DNA of 64,000 nt from Tetrastigma voinierianum. Lineage: Eukaryota > Streptophyta > Magnoliopsida > Vitales > Vitaceae. Both the position numbers and the translations under genes were made by a program. Below the pieces are notes generated by a model. It saw nothing but the letters and a program-made list of their open reading frames with translations. It had not been told where the DNA came from and did no database searches. Location of the stretch: NCBI GenBank assembly GCA_016808115.1, contig JAEQBH010002950.1:372001-436000 (forward strand). Direction: 5' to 3'. The first letter of the stretch is position 1, and the number at the start of each line of letters is the position of its first letter. Positions 47,864 through 59,537 of the stretch are shown piece by piece.

Positions 47864-49060
47864 TGACAGGCAGCGGTGTATAAAATGAATGCCTAAGTGC
47901 GCAAGTGCAGCGTAGTCCAAAGTAATATAGTGTACTTAAAGAATCACGGATATCGATCCACGGGGAAAGGTAAAATTGACTAGAGGGATTACGCTTTTCG
48001 GACAATATGCGAGATAAAGGAGTTTAGGGTAAAAATTAAGTAAGGAAGCGCAGCTAATTTGTTGATTCTAGTGAATTAATGGTGTTGGCGCCTGGGTTAA
48101 ATACGCCCTATCACGTTCAAATGGATTACTTTTCTAAAGATATTGTTATTTAATCTATTTGTAATATGTCAATTAAGCGAGGTGATCTTGCCTCTGACTA
48201 GATATCCTCTCTCTCGAGGTATATCCGCCTATCTTGAATAGAATCTAGCATATCTCTATCTCGAATTTAAGATTCGAAATGCTTAAATGTTCTAACCCTC
48301 AATCAAGTACCTTCAGTCTGGAATATCTCATTAACCAATCATGTATATTATCATCTAGATCCTCATCAATTTCATCTCTCGACCTCGGATCTCCAAAGGC
48401 GAATATGCTAACATTGGCCGACATTAACATATAATTGAAATGCATAGAGTAGATGTGACAAATTAATAACAACTCGAATAACATGAAAGATCAAACTTTA
48501 ATCCATCGACACAGGTTTGACGTGAACCCTAGAAAAAGATCTAGAACATAATGGAAGAAAATATAAAACCGTTTTTAATGGGGCAAATGATTGTTCTAAA
48601 ATCCGAAAATATCCGAAAAATGAAAAGCTGCTATACTCCCGGCACTTCCTCAAGTCAAGTACTCCGCTTCCTCGAAACCTCGTGGCCTCTGCTCGTGTGT
48701 CTCCCGATCCTTGATTTCTGAACCCACCGCTTTGTCGATGAGTGGGCAGATTTTCGGTAGCCGACGTCAGCGACGTGGTGCGCCCGCCGACGTGGCGACG
48801 CCTTCACGATGCGTAGGGACGCTGCTGACGCGGGGACGCCGCGACGTGGATGTGCAGTTCTCCCCACCATCGCTTTGTTCCCATTTGCCTGTGGTCCACC
48901 GCTTCTCGTTGTTTCGCTTTTCACCCCAATGCTCCCGCAGATTCACAAAAAGACATCAACTCCGCATTCTAGCTCACAAAACTATAAAATTATTACTCAA
49001 AATAAACAGGAAAATGTAGACTGACGCGAGTATAATATGAGTGTTTTAGGCACTTCATCA
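47864..49060 (-). repeat. 3' LTR of element F
   Basis: Minus-strand start TGATGAAGTGCCTAAAAC at 49060; it ends near the plus-sense tgacaggcag at 47864. It contains the GACGT word cluster at 48757-48850. Open frames here on either strand are not genes. Confidence 0.88.
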
Positions 49061-50239
49061 CATTCTAAACTTAGTTTCTTGCTCGGGTTCTCAAGCAAGA
49101 ACCGACTCTGTGACGTGATAACACCCGATATAACGTAACTCATTGACTTGATATAAGATTTTACACATGCTGAAAAATGGGTGGGATCAATTTGACCACT
49201 CACATACCTAATCGTTTTTCTCGATGTTCAAGAAAAGGGCATACAGACATTTGACTTTCTGAAATTGACGATAGGTGAAACTCGATCAGTGCATCAAATC
49301 CCATGGTGTTCAATAGCCTTTCCCAAAATCCTATAGCTTATAGTGAATGACCTCCAGGATATGCCTAGGTTCATACTCCCAAACTTAAGCTCAACTCGCT
49401 TATTAGGAAGAATAACTAGGGAAAGGATAGGAACGCACCTATTTATTCATGTCCTCATACTTAGAAATTTCCTACGTACCTAAAAACAAAAATGGAAGAA
49501 GACCTAGTGCCAAGAAGTTTTAGCCGAGTGTTCCTGTAGCGGGGATCCATTGGTGACTCTCACCAGTTGGTTAAGGGCACTAGACATTCAATTCCTTCAA
49601 CCACCTAACACTCAACCAAACTCAAAGGCCCTAGGCTGCGTGAATGATCCATCTTCTCGTCCCATGAAGGCAAAGGAAGTCAATGACTCCCGCCGCTTGG
49701 CTCAAAGAATTAGGGCTTTTGATAAGCCCTCGGGGATCGTGGCCCTGGATTCCGATTGATGATCCCGCCATTCTATGCATATACCTATTTTTTGTCATAT
49801 TTCTTTTTTTTTTTTTTTTTACTGCTTTTGTATTTTCTCTTCGTCGTGGGCTCGATGGCAATCCTCTTTTGATTAGGTGTCCCATCACTCAAATGTTTCG
49901 AATCTCCCTAGGTTGATCGAACTTTAGTAGTTGGTTTGGCACTTATGCATACTCTGAAAGTCACTAGTGTGTGAGTGTGAAAGGGTTTTTGAGAATCGGG
50001 TTTTGACTACCCGGATTGATTTACTAGCCCTTTCAACTATTCAATCTAATTACCGAGCATCAAGCAAATGTATGCAATTGAACAAGCTTATAGTGAACTC
50101 AATCCAAATTGATCCTCAATTTTCAACATGGCACATGTATGCAATTACTAAGCATGCAAGAATTCCTAAATATAATCAAATAACTAGCACATGACTCATA
50201 AACATGAAAGTGCGATGTAAAATAAATCGAAACAAAACA
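49061..50239 (-). other. Element F 3' untranslated region, no gene recognised
   Basis: Before the LTR start the minus strand reads aactaagtttagaatg, a decayed Athila polypurine tract (49061-49076). A run of about 20 T lies near 49804-49822. Frames at 49550-49760 and 49631-49888 match nothing known to me. Confidence 0.5.
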
Positions 50240-51560
50240 CACTAATATGGAACAATACTAAAAATACTACACACTACTAAACCAAACAAAACACAAGACC
50301 CGATCACCAAATCCCTCCCCCAACAAAATATCCAAGGTTCCCACCTGGTGAAGATAGCATAGAGGGAAGGAACTCTCAATATCATCGCGGTGCAGGGCGC
50401 GAGGCTGGTGAAAGCCAAGAGCCGGGCGAAATGGCTCGCATAGACCGGCCACGGCCAGAATGATGGCCTCGACGCCGAATCGCCTCGCGATATCAAAGAC
50501 GCAACGCCCCATGTCCCGGGTACCGAGGACTCCTGCCCCGGGTCTCCATCCTGTATACGCCAAAACGCTCGCGCTGAGCGCGAGCACCGGTCCTCAAGAC
50601 TGGGGAGCGACTAGGATGAGCCGGGCCGCCGTGGTCAGCTGTGGTGGGCGGAGGGTGGCTGGGATGGTGGTGGAGGTGGTCGAGACGAGGACTGGCCAAT
50701 GTCCTCCTGCGTGTCACCCAGGAATCCAAAGCGAGCCCGATAATCGGGAAGCTCGTCCTCACGGAGGCTCGTGGACCCAGTCAGAACCTCGTGGCTGACA
50801 CCGTGTGTCCCGCTTGACCGATATGGCCTGATCTACGAAGCCGCCTCATTGTTCGCTGGCAGCACCCCGGCTTGTTTACAAGCCAAACATCGCAAAGGGT
50901 GCCCTAGGGTTCATCTCGCAGATCCCTAAGCATGAGGACGGCATCCTCGATAACCCGCCCAACATCGAACGGGATATCCCCTGGACGATTTAAGCTCGAG
51001 CAAGGAACGCCGCGCGCCACCTCGCCACACATCTCGCCGGTCTGGATAAGACGCCGGCGATGAAGTGAAAGCCAACTCCAGGAATGTAGGTGTACAAATG
51101 CTCGCCTCAAATCGACCGCACGCTCCGCACCGCCGATCCTCCACTCACCTCGCCTCGGGTCACGATGACCTCATGAAGGTGATGCTCGCTGAGTCGATCA
51201 AATGGAACCCGGGACATGCCTAGGCCATGAAACTATTGATCGACTCGAAATAAGTCGATCACACCCCGCACCTCGGGACCTTTGAGGACACGGGAAGAGG
51301 TCAGGGCGTAAAATTCGAACTACGCCATTGCCGCTGGACGAGGGGCCGTATAAGGCACCCCACCCCTTAGCCTCGACTGTCTTCTAAAGGAAATCACCTG
51401 GTGATAAACCTTCTCCTTAATGAAGGATCTGCTTGCAATCAGGCGTAAACCGGGACCGCGGCAGTCACTGCTTATAAACCGTGAGGCATCGAACGCGGGA
51501 GTCGGGTCCTCGATGGGCCGACTCCGCTTGGCAGGCAACTTCTGCCTCTTGCCCGACATA
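50240..51560 (-). pseudogene. Element F env-like/ORF3 protein (broken)
   Basis: Minus strand. It starts near 51559 with MSGKRQKLPAKRSR, a basic N-terminus, then a block FDASRFISS...SFIKEK, which corresponds to the conserved start of the gene downstream of integrase in Athila elements (the putative plant transposon protein type, function unknown). A later VRG...LFR..GLGMSRVPFD stretch (about 51180-51280) also fits. The frame shifts several times down to about 50240. The region is GC-rich (above 50 percent by eye) compared with the AT-rich LTR. The start is the ATG at 51559 because the basic N-terminus follows it directly. Confidence 0.6.
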
Positions 51561-51610
51561 CTAACCTAGACAAAAAAAAAAATCAAACACCTAATGTGCA
51601 CCACAAAACA

Positions 51611-51914
51611 ACTAAATAACTATCTAAGGACTCAACAAAACCTAAATGCGACTCAGAGATCCTAAAGGAACCTAGCTGACCCAAAATGAGGGCCTACAAT
51701 ACCTCTAGAATAAGCGAAAGCAACAAATGAACCCTAGACTACTATACCCAAGCTAGAATACACTAAATAACTATCTAAGGACTCAACAAAACCTAAATGC
51801 GACTCAGAGATCCTAAAGGAACCTAGCTGACCCAAAATGAGGGCCTACAATACCTCTAGAATACGCTAGTAAAGCAAATAAATGAACCCTAGACTATCAG
51901 ACCTAAGCTAGAAT
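51611..51914. repeat. Near-perfect 151-bp tandem duplication
   Basis: 51611-51761 is followed directly by 51762-51914, identical over the first 110 bp (actaaataactatctaagg through gcctacaatacctctagaa) and differing by a few small changes in the last 40 bp. The high identity suggests it arose after insertion of element F or shortly before. Confidence 0.93.
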
Positions 51915-52124
51915 CGGCACACGGTGGGGATGCCACTATGACCCAACCGGCCAACGAGGGTGACTTACAAAGGGTCTGCACAGCGGAGGCTCGATCCATG
52001 GGCGGAGTCTAACAATCATGAGCTGTGGATGGAGCAGAGTTCGGATGAGGAGAGGTGTGAGGTGAAGAGCCAAAATGCACCATTCTTGGGCTAAATGTGG
52101 CCACGTCAAGGACAGCAGCGGGTT

Positions 52125-52510
52125 CACGCGCGACGTGGCAGAGGGACATGACTAAATGACGTCAAGCGACGGGCGGGACCACGCCGCAGACGCGGGCGCA
52201 GCAATGACCAAAATGACGCCGCTGACGTGAGAATTCCATCAGCCGCGACGTGACAGAGTTTCAAAAATGACGCCGCTGACGTGAGAACTAATGCGTCGCG
52301 ACGTGACAGAGGGCTTCAAAATGACGCGCCGCCATTACGACGTGGGCTTCAAAATGACGTCAGCAACGTGAGAATCCACGTCAGCGACGCGACGTGAGAT
52401 GAAATTTGACGTCACACGCGAGATCCCACGCCGCGACGCGACATCGTAGAGATTTAGAAATTTTGACGCCGCGACGCGAGATTCCGACAGCGACGCGTAG
52501 AGTGTCTCGC
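52125..52510. repeat. GC-rich tandem array of about 54 bp per unit with (T)GACGT words
   Basis: Degenerate units containing aaaatgacgccgctgacgtgagaa start at 52211 and 52265, then vary (about 52318, 52351). Words gcgacgtgac, gacgtcagc and gccgcgacgcga recur throughout. It lies between integrase and the env-like frame of element F, and the same words occur in the LTRs of F. Confidence 0.8.
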
Positions 52511-53039
52511 AAGAAATTTTGAATAATAACCTAGCCCACTTTTCGAGAACTCTCCACGTGTAAACATCATTCCGTATCAACACGCCGAAAGACCCAGACT
52601 CCACGCTTCCGGTCCCGCAATTAAACCAACAAGCGTAAACACCGATCGTGAAATACAACTAGAAACCAAAAATTGGCCGAAAATAACCAATAGAACTTGA
52701 AACTACAAAATTTAGAACACTCGTCATCCCAAGAAGCGCTATGTTTAATGTCGTTAGCCTCGACGACCTCGAAACTCACCGTGCTCAAGAACTCAAACCT
52801 TGTGATCGTGGATCATACTCTTCACACAAAGGAATGACTTGCCGAAACCGGCAAGAAACTGCCCATAGTACGGCCTGCTGACGGCGACCGTGAAACGTGC
52901 CTTCTCAGATGTGAAACTTCCATTTCACCATGTGAAAAGACCTTGTTACCGTGGAAAGGTCCGGACCATCGACTCTCCAATTTCCTAAAAGCTTTAGCTC
53001 CGAATTGAATAGAAGGACTTGTTGTCCGGCCGCGAATTC
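52511..53039 (-). other. Element F spacer between array and integrase
   Basis: Contains plus-sense tgtgaaac..ccatttcaccatgtgaaaagaccttgttaccgtggaaagg at 52890-52965, a small phrase repeated in variants (gtgaaac, gtgaaaag, gtggaaag). No gene recognised. Confidence 0.5.
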
Positions 53040-53860
53040 TCCTTTCTCTCGCGATGTGCTCTGCTGCGCCGTGCCTCGTCTTCCTTTATAAATACGCTCT
53101 CATATGCTTCGCTTCTCAACTCATCTAGCTTCACCGAGTTGAGTAGTCGTTTTCACCGCCCAAAGTACCGTCCATGTTTAGTTGTCGAGTGGCCCATCAG
53201 TTCATGCTCCAATTCTACTTTAGCGTGGCACGCTTTACCATAAACAAGTCCAACTGGGACATACCTAAAGGAGTTTTAAATGCTGTGCGGTACGCCCAGA
53301 GTGCATCGTCCATCTTTTTAGACCAATCCTTCCTGAAGCTGTTGACTGTCTTCTCGAGAATGTACTTGATTTCTCGGTTAGATACTTCCGCTTGCCCGTT
53401 TGATTTGCAGGGGTGATATGCAAGAGACGACGACGACGTACTCCCATACTGCAAACTCTGGTTTCATTACCTTATTGCAGAAATGCGTACCATTATCTGT
53501 GATTAAAGCTCGAGGAGTTCCAAAACGTGAGAATATATTGCTTCGCAGAAATTGAGCTACAATCTTGGCATCATTGGTTCGTGTTGGAATCGCTTCTACC
53601 CACTTTGAGACATAGTCTACAGCCAACAAGATGTAAGGCAATCATTGCATGATGCGGTGAAATGGTCCCATGAACCGATCCCCCATAAGTCGAACAACTC
53701 TACCTCCAAGATAGGATGCATGCGGCTCGTCCTTTCTAGAGATGTTCCCATTCATGACATTTGTCACAAGTGGAAACGAATGATGAGCATCTTTAAATAA
53801 GGAAGCCAATAAAACCCGAACAGAACCTCGTCACGTTCTCCGCCACCAAAGTGTCCAATT
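53040..53860 (-). pseudogene. Element F integrase (broken)
   Basis: Minus strand. A zinc-binding remnant with CDKC near 53760-53790 and FMGPF near 53665-53690; then the core at 53641-53460: LLAVDYVSKWVEAIPTRTND, IFSRFGTPRALITDNGTHFCN with the two catalytic aspartates (AVD and TDNG). The final core part at 53454-53215 reads YHP, SNGQAEVSNREIK, with the catalytic glutamate in the AEVSNRE segment, then ALWAYRTAFKTPLGMS. It matches Athila integrase closely; one frameshift near 53440 and others in the tail break it. It inserts the cDNA in the nucleus. Confidence 0.9.
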
Positions 53861-54210
53861 ACACGATAGAGTGCGGTTAAATGGTTCGTATCACTGAAAG
53901 CATTTCATCTGGCACACATTCTTATCAATTGTCAAGACAAGGTTCGTGAAAGAATTGGCCTTTCCCAATAAGGCAGAAGGCTTAAGGCGCGGCAAAACCT
54001 TTTTCTTCTTTTCTCGGAGAAGGTTAAATTCGAATCACTTTGGCTACCAACAGTTCACATAATCAGCAAAACCAAGGAACCGCCTTGTCCTCATTAGAAA
54101 AAGTTTCGTCTGAAATTCGCCATTCACCTGAACATCATCTCCGCTCCTTCCGGGGCCGCGGGAAGGCGGTTCGCTTACTAAATTTTCGCGTTCTTCTTTG
54201 CCCTTGATTT

Positions 54211-54589
54211 TTACATCGAACTTGCAAATGTATGACCCACCGAATCAACTGGTTTTGCATCTTTCTTGGTCATCAAGTACTTAATGGCCGAATGATCATT
54301 GTGTACCACGACTTTGTTGCTAATCAACATGGCCTCGAATTTGTCAAAGCAAAGACAATGGCCAATAGCTTCTTTCGCAAGGGTATTAATCTCGCTTGAG
54401 CCGTCATTCAAAGTCCCGCTTGCATAGTAAATCACTTGAAAGTGACTTTCTCCTCTGTTTCTCCTAGTACGGCCCCAATCGCATACGCCAGGATCACACA
54501 TCACCAAATGGAAAAGACCAACTGAGCTACAACAATAGAGCGAGATCAACGATTCTTCAATACAAGAAAAGCATGTACGCATTGAGTCA
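54211..54589 (-). pseudogene. Element F RNase H (broken)
   Basis: Minus strand. YYASGTLNDGSSEINTLAKEA (about 54370-54435) is followed by FDKFEAMLISNKVVVHNDHSAIKYLMTKKDAKP (about 54250-54355), the RNase H segment with the conserved DHSA block. It directly follows the RT region. Substitutions such as the loss of the TEKE block and stops upstream show decay. Confidence 0.85.
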
Positions 54590-55420
54590 AATTCGAATGG
54601 ATCCCCCCGATCTATAAATTAGACAATGGTTTCAATCCGTGAGAAATCCTGATAAACCGCCATAAATCCAAAGATGGTTTCCAGAAAACTTCTGGATCCC
54701 TTCACCGAAGAAGGTGGAGGTAACTTCCTCAGACCGCTTTCAATCTTCGCCCCATCTACCTCTATCCCTCTCGCTGAGATCCGATGTCCAAGGACACACT
54801 CATCATGAAATGGCACTTTTCCCAATTGAGTACTAAATTGGTCTCTTCACATCTTGCTAGCATACTCAAATTTGCTAGACACTATCAAATGAATTTCCCA
54901 TTACCGAGAAACTGGCCCATGAAAATCTCAATCGGCCTTCTACCATGTCGTGAATATGGCCATCATGCACAATAAAAGTACCCGAGTATCAGATAGTCCA
55001 GTAGCATCCGCCGGAAAGCGAATGTACCATAGGGGCAAGTGAATGTTGTTTTCCGATCTTCTCAGCGCCATGGCGATTTATCAGAATCGAATATCCATCC
55101 AAAGCAATAATATTCATATCCCATTAATCGATCGAGCATCCGATCTAGGAAACAGCGCTGAAAGGATCTTTCGAAAGTGGCCTTGTTCAATCTCTATAGT
55201 CAATACAAATTCCAATCTCTACACCGTTCTAGATGGCAAGAAGATATTGCTTTCGGGCCTTGATAATGCTTATCCCCTTTCTTTTGGCACTACCCGAACA
55301 GGTTTACCCACGTTACGGCCCGAAACGGTAAATCACCCCGCATTCAGCCATTTTAGAACTTCTTTCCAACTACCTCCTTCATTGTCTGATTCAACCCTCC
55401 TCCTCGCTGGCTCCACCGAG
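54590..55420 (-). pseudogene. Element F reverse transcriptase (broken)
   Basis: Minus strand. The C-terminal thumb is clear at 54830-54610: LGKVPFHDECVLGHRISARGIEVDGAKIE, then LPPPSSVKGSRSFL. A CMMAIF segment and traces of the catalytic hairpin lie near 54890-54990, but the MDD motif itself is not intact. Upstream, fingers-like pieces extend to about 55400 (the RPKG/PKKGG region is decayed). The order relative to RNase H and integrase fits Athila. Confidence 0.8.
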
Positions 55421-55929
55421 GGCTTAGCCATCTTCTAATAAAATACGGTGCATACACATAGAAGGGCGGATCCCTTTAGGTCGCCTAGAGACCATCCGAA
55501 GCTGCTTGTGATCGCAAGAACCCCTCAATAACTTCTCTTCCTCCATTTCCCCGCTTAGGGATGATGAGATAATTACGGTAGCTGATTCTACTCCCTGTGC
55601 ATGCATACTTCAAATGGCTAGGTAGAGGTTTTGTTCCATCTTGGGTGGTTGCTCAATTGATGGAACCTAATGCTTAGCTCCTTTCCTGGCCTAGCTATCA
55701 AGTATTTCCTTCTATCAGGCCTAAAGGAATCCATCCACTTAACGCACTTTTCCGCTCGTCACTAAAGCCCGATGCATTCGCCACTAGGGCTAGTCTCCAA
55801 AGGGTCAGTGAGACCACTTTGGCTAGACACTATAGCCTCTACTATATCAACCATTACACGTATCACTTTCATTGGTGTCTCACCGCTCCTCAAGACATTG
55901 AATTTTACTTCTTCTTCTTGTACTTCTTA

Positions 55930-56310
55930 GTTTGGCTTCGCCTCTCGCACATCAATCATTGCCCTCGCTAGCTTGCTAGAAAAGGTCTTCTCCTAAGATA
56001 ATCGGTATTTCTTTATCTTCTCCATGTCTAAAACTATGAAATCACTGGAAAGATAAACTGGTCGACCTTTACTAAGACATTCTATTATCCCCTGCAAGCT
56101 TCCAAAGATCCGTCATAAGTCGAAGAGTGATCAGAGTCGGGCGGGCTTCTCCTAATCCCAAACGCTTTAAAGATGGATATGGGCATAAGATTAATGCCGG
56201 GCACCCAAATCACACGCTCTTCAAAATAGCATTTCCAATTGTGCACCTGATGAAACCGCCCTGGTCTTCGAGCTTCGCTAGCTTCCCAAAGGACGGCACG
56301 CATTCCCCGG
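55930..56310 (-). pseudogene. Element F aspartic protease (broken)
   Basis: Minus strand. PGINLMPISIFKAFGI (about 56175-56225) matches the Athila protease segment after the active site, normally LGASINLMP. The catalytic Asp-Leu/Thr-Gly-Ala has decayed, leaving PG. Further on, YLSSDFIVLDMEKIKK (about 56005-56055) matches the conserved VDFIVLDMEED segment. The protease would process the polyprotein. Confidence 0.78.
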
Positions 56311-57511
56311 CTAAACTTTACCGCCTCGAAGTCTGCTAATCTTCTGAGACAAAATGTCTTTCATGAACTTTACATAATCGGGCATTTGCTCTAGGGCACG
56401 CAAATGGGATGTTTATATGCGCCTTTTTGAAAACATCCATGAACTTCGCGGAATTGCTCGTCTGGCCGATGCTTTGAGACGCCAGGGGTAAGGACCGGTG
56501 GCGCCGCCTCGCTCACTAGAGGTCTCTATCGACTGCGGTCTCCCCGTGGATCAGTTTTGATCGCATCATCTTTCCGCTCAAGTTCGGGCGATCTCTCGCC
56601 CCTAACTCGCTCTACGATCGAGGGTTGCACTTCTTAGATTCCACCCTCTCCCACTTCCGCCGTGACTCGAACGTGCTCATTCCCATCTCTTCTTGGGTTT
56701 ACCGAATTGCTCTACAGAGAAACCCTTTGGCCGCCTTCGTAAGTAAGCTTGCCATTTGGCCCATTTCCAGCGCCTCCAAACTCCTTAGTCAGGCTGCTTG
56801 ATTGTTTAACCGGGTTGGATTGGCCGCCAGACAGCCCGCCTTACCATTCATGAACGCGGAACGAGAAGTTAACATCTCGTATAGAGCTGCTCTAAATCCA
56901 AATTTTCTTTCAGGTGGTTCATTAGCTCTGGTCACATCAAGGCATTGTTCCTCGATTGTTCGCCCATCCATACCCTCATCGCTTTGATTTATTCCCCGTT
57001 CCGATTGTTACGCCCATCCTCGTCCATGATTCCGATTCTGTAACTCAAGCACTCTATACTCTGGCCCTTTGCCATTGATTGATTCGATTAAACCTCGACA
57101 CGTACCGGGCTTGCTCTATCAGAGGGTTTACTGACCGACATTCCCGCATTGTTGTGCCAGTCTCTCCACAAAATTCACACAACTCCCATGGATTAGCTTA
57201 GGGCTGGCGCTTCACGGCTCATTGCCTATTCAACTGCTAGTTAGTCGTGCCACATGATTCTACCGTTGTTATGACTCATTATCTGTACACCCACCGTGGT
57301 TTACCTGGGTGTAGCCTCTCCTCTAGGCCACCGATTAGTGTTGGTCGCAAAGATCTTCAATATCTCATACGCCCGGGGTCTCAGGGTTTTCATCACGATC
57401 CTCCAACTAAGGCATCTATCATTGTTCGTGCGTTGTATTTCCGTGACCATTGTAGAAGGTGGACTTGCATCCATCCGGGTTAGCTCAAGTGGTGAGGACA
57501 CTGGGCACAAT
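56311..57511 (-). pseudogene. Element F gag C-terminal and linker region (broken)
   Basis: Between the capsid block and the protease on the minus strand. A frame at 56789-56971 (MDGRTIEEQC...NEPPERKFGF..) fits the linker of Athila gag-pol, but no zinc knuckle could be read. Many short frames, no further motif. Confidence 0.5.
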
Positions 57512-57950
57512 TCATGGAACCCGTCCCATGCCTCCGCCAGTTCTCTTAGTCGACCAAACGTATCGATCTCTTGCACCGGGCCAGGCAATCTTCGAAGGTG
57601 GAAAGAACTTGGTCAGAAACTTTTGTACCAACTCGTTCCATGTAGTAATGGAGTCTGGTGGCTGACTGGTTAGCCAATGCTTGGCTCTATCCCCGAGTGA
57701 GAGTGGGAATAACCGCAATCTTAGGGCTTCTTCAAGAACCTCGTCAGATTTCGATGGTATCGCAAACTTCGAGGAAGTTGGGTCAAATGCATGTTCGGGT
57801 TCCTCATGGGGTAGTCCATGGAACAATATGTTCAAGATTCAGACTGCGGATCGACTTCAATTCAAAATTGTCTGCTTGAATCGGTGGTCGCCTGATCGCC
57901 GCTCAACAATTGTCGAGTGTAAAACAAACTCATCTAATAGCATGTAAGGA
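57512..57950 (-). pseudogene. Element F gag capsid domain
   Basis: Minus strand, open from 57835 to 57512. Residues read HGLPHEEPEHAF, then EEALRLRLFPLSLGDRAKHWL and PPDSITTWNELVQKFLTKFFPP, the hallmark retrotransposon gag segment of Athila elements. A further N-terminal part is upstream to about 57950 after a frameshift. Gag assembles the cytoplasmic particle in which reverse transcription occurs. It is one of the best preserved pieces in the window. Confidence 0.9.
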
Positions 57951-58312
57951 TCACCGTCAGATAAATGGCCTGGGCGCTTTGATTCCTATTTCTACCCTTT
58001 GTGGTTCAAATTTTGTTAACGCCAAAATCTTGTTCTTCAAGTTTTCCATGACTATTGAAGTTCTAATATGTTATGTGTTCTCTCGTTTCTGGCAGCACTG
58101 CGCGTGTAAGTCTTTCTTCGTCTCTCGGGATCACACACAAGCCGTTGACATCTGATTTTGTCAGCCGCATGTACTCACCGGAACCCAGACCGCAATAACA
58201 CAAACTAACAAAACCCAATTACCAAGACTTGTAAATATAACAAAGATAAAGAAAATCTCGGGGACAGCCATCTATGTGCTCACTTCTATATCAATTTAAA
58301 CCGTCATTTCAA
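57951..58312 (-). other. Element F leader, no gene
   Basis: The 5' untranslated region between primer site and gag. Frame 57910-58155 on the other strand is not supported. Confidence 0.5.
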
Positions 58313-58322
58313 GAACGGCGCC
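58313..58322 (-). promoter_or_regulatory. Primer-binding site of element F
   Basis: Minus strand GGCGCCGTT next to the end of the 5' LTR (gaaca); the typical Athila site is TGGCGCCGTTGCC. The bases after GTT have changed. Confidence 0.75.
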
Positions 58323-59532
58323 TGTTCTCGACAGCCGAAAATGCGCGTATAAAATGAATGCCTATGTGCGCAAGTGCACGCGCAGCCCCAAGTAATATAG
58401 TGTACTTAAAGTACGGATATCGATCCACAGGGAAAGGTAAATTGACTACAGAGGTTTGGTTTTTCGCATACAATATCCGAACAGCGAGCTAGGGTAAAAT
58501 TAAGTAAGGAACCGCAACTAAGCCGTTGATTCTAGTGAATTCAATGGTGTTACGCCTTAGGGTTAAATCGCCCCTCATCACGCTCAATGGATTACTTTGT
58601 CTAAAGATATTGTTATTCAATCTATTTGTAATATGTCAATTAGCGAGGTGATCTTGCCTACGAGATATCCTCTCTCGAGGTATATCCGCCTATCTCGTGA
58701 ATAGAATCGAGTATATCTCTATCTCGACTCAGTATTCCGAAATGCTTAAATGTTCTAACCTCAATTGCTACCTTCAGTTCGACATTCTATTAAATCGAAT
58801 CGCTAAAGGCTACTTCTACCTTATCCTATCACCCCTAATCTCTCGAATCTCTGATCTCCGTACCGCGAATACGCTTAACATCGCCGACATTAACATATAA
58901 TTGAAATGCGTATAGAGTAGATGACAAATTAATAACAACCGAATAACATGAAAGCATCAAACTTTAATCCATTGACATGACAGGTTTGATGTAACCCTAG
59001 AAAGAGATCAGAAAGATAATTAAGAAAATATAAACTGCTTAATAAAGGAAACATTGTTCTAAAACTAAAAATATCCGAAAATGAAAAGCTGCTATAATTC
59101 CCGCACTTCCTCAAAGTCGTTGTCACCGCTTCTCAAACCTCGTGGCCTCTGCTCGTGTGTCTCCGATCCCCCTTGATTTCTCCGAACCCTAATTTGCTTT
59201 AATGATGAGGGCGTATTTTCGAAATGACGTCATGAGCGCAGACGTCAGCGACGTGGTGGTGTCACGATGCCGCGCGCGACGCCACGACGGGGACGTCACA
59301 TGCGAGGACGTCATGATCGCGAGGACGCCGGGACGTGATAATTTCATCGCCTTTGTTCCCATTTGCTCCAAAAAATCGGGCTCGCTGTCAGCTCTTTTCA
59401 CCCCAATGCCCCCGCATTCACAAAAGACATCAACTCCAAGATTCTAGTCACAAAAACTATAAAATTACTCTAAAATAAACAGGAAAATGTAGACTGACGC
59501 GAGTATAATATGAGTGTTTTAGGCACTCATCA
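58323..59532 (-). repeat. 5' LTR of element F
   Basis: Minus strand TGATGAGTGCCTAAAACA start at 59532, end at the primer site. U3 contains a cluster of GACGT words and one TGACGTCA at 59224-59231 (word cluster 59222-59342). Confidence 0.9.
59222..59342. repeat. GACGT/TGACGTCA word cluster in U3 of LTR F
   Basis: Within 120 bp: tgacgtcat, gacgtcagcgacgtgg, gcgcgcgacgcc, gacgtcac, gacgtcatg and gacgtgat. TGACGTCA is a palindrome known as a binding core of plant bZIP (TGA-type) factors. The other LTR has gacgtcagcgacgtgg at 48762. Whether it binds anything here is not known. Confidence 0.75.
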
Positions 59533-59537
59533 ACATG

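Larger units (their letters stand above)
47864..59532 (-). mobile_element. Element F: Athila-type Ty3/gypsy retrotransposon nested in element D
   Basis: LTRs at 47864-49060 and 58323-59532 are similar direct repeats of about 1.2 kb (gtataaaatgaatgcct, aagtaatatagtgtactt and gactgacgcgagtata blocks). Both sides carry acatg (47859-47863, 59533-59537), a perfect TSD. The minus-strand order is 5' LTR, tRNA primer site (GGCGCCGTT), gag, protease, RT, RNase H, integrase, env-like frame, tandem repeats, 3' LTR. It is 11.7 kb long, normal for Athila. It is the youngest-looking large element here, but its frames are still broken. Confidence 0.94.

Noticed and set aside
48711..49024. Overlapping open frames of about 70-100 codons near 48655-49024
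   Set aside because: They lie wholly within the LTR of element F, and the partner LTR does not preserve the frames.
49550..49760. Frame of 69 codons in the 3' region of element F
   Set aside because: No motif, and the position matches the Athila 3' untranslated region; coding status cannot be supported.
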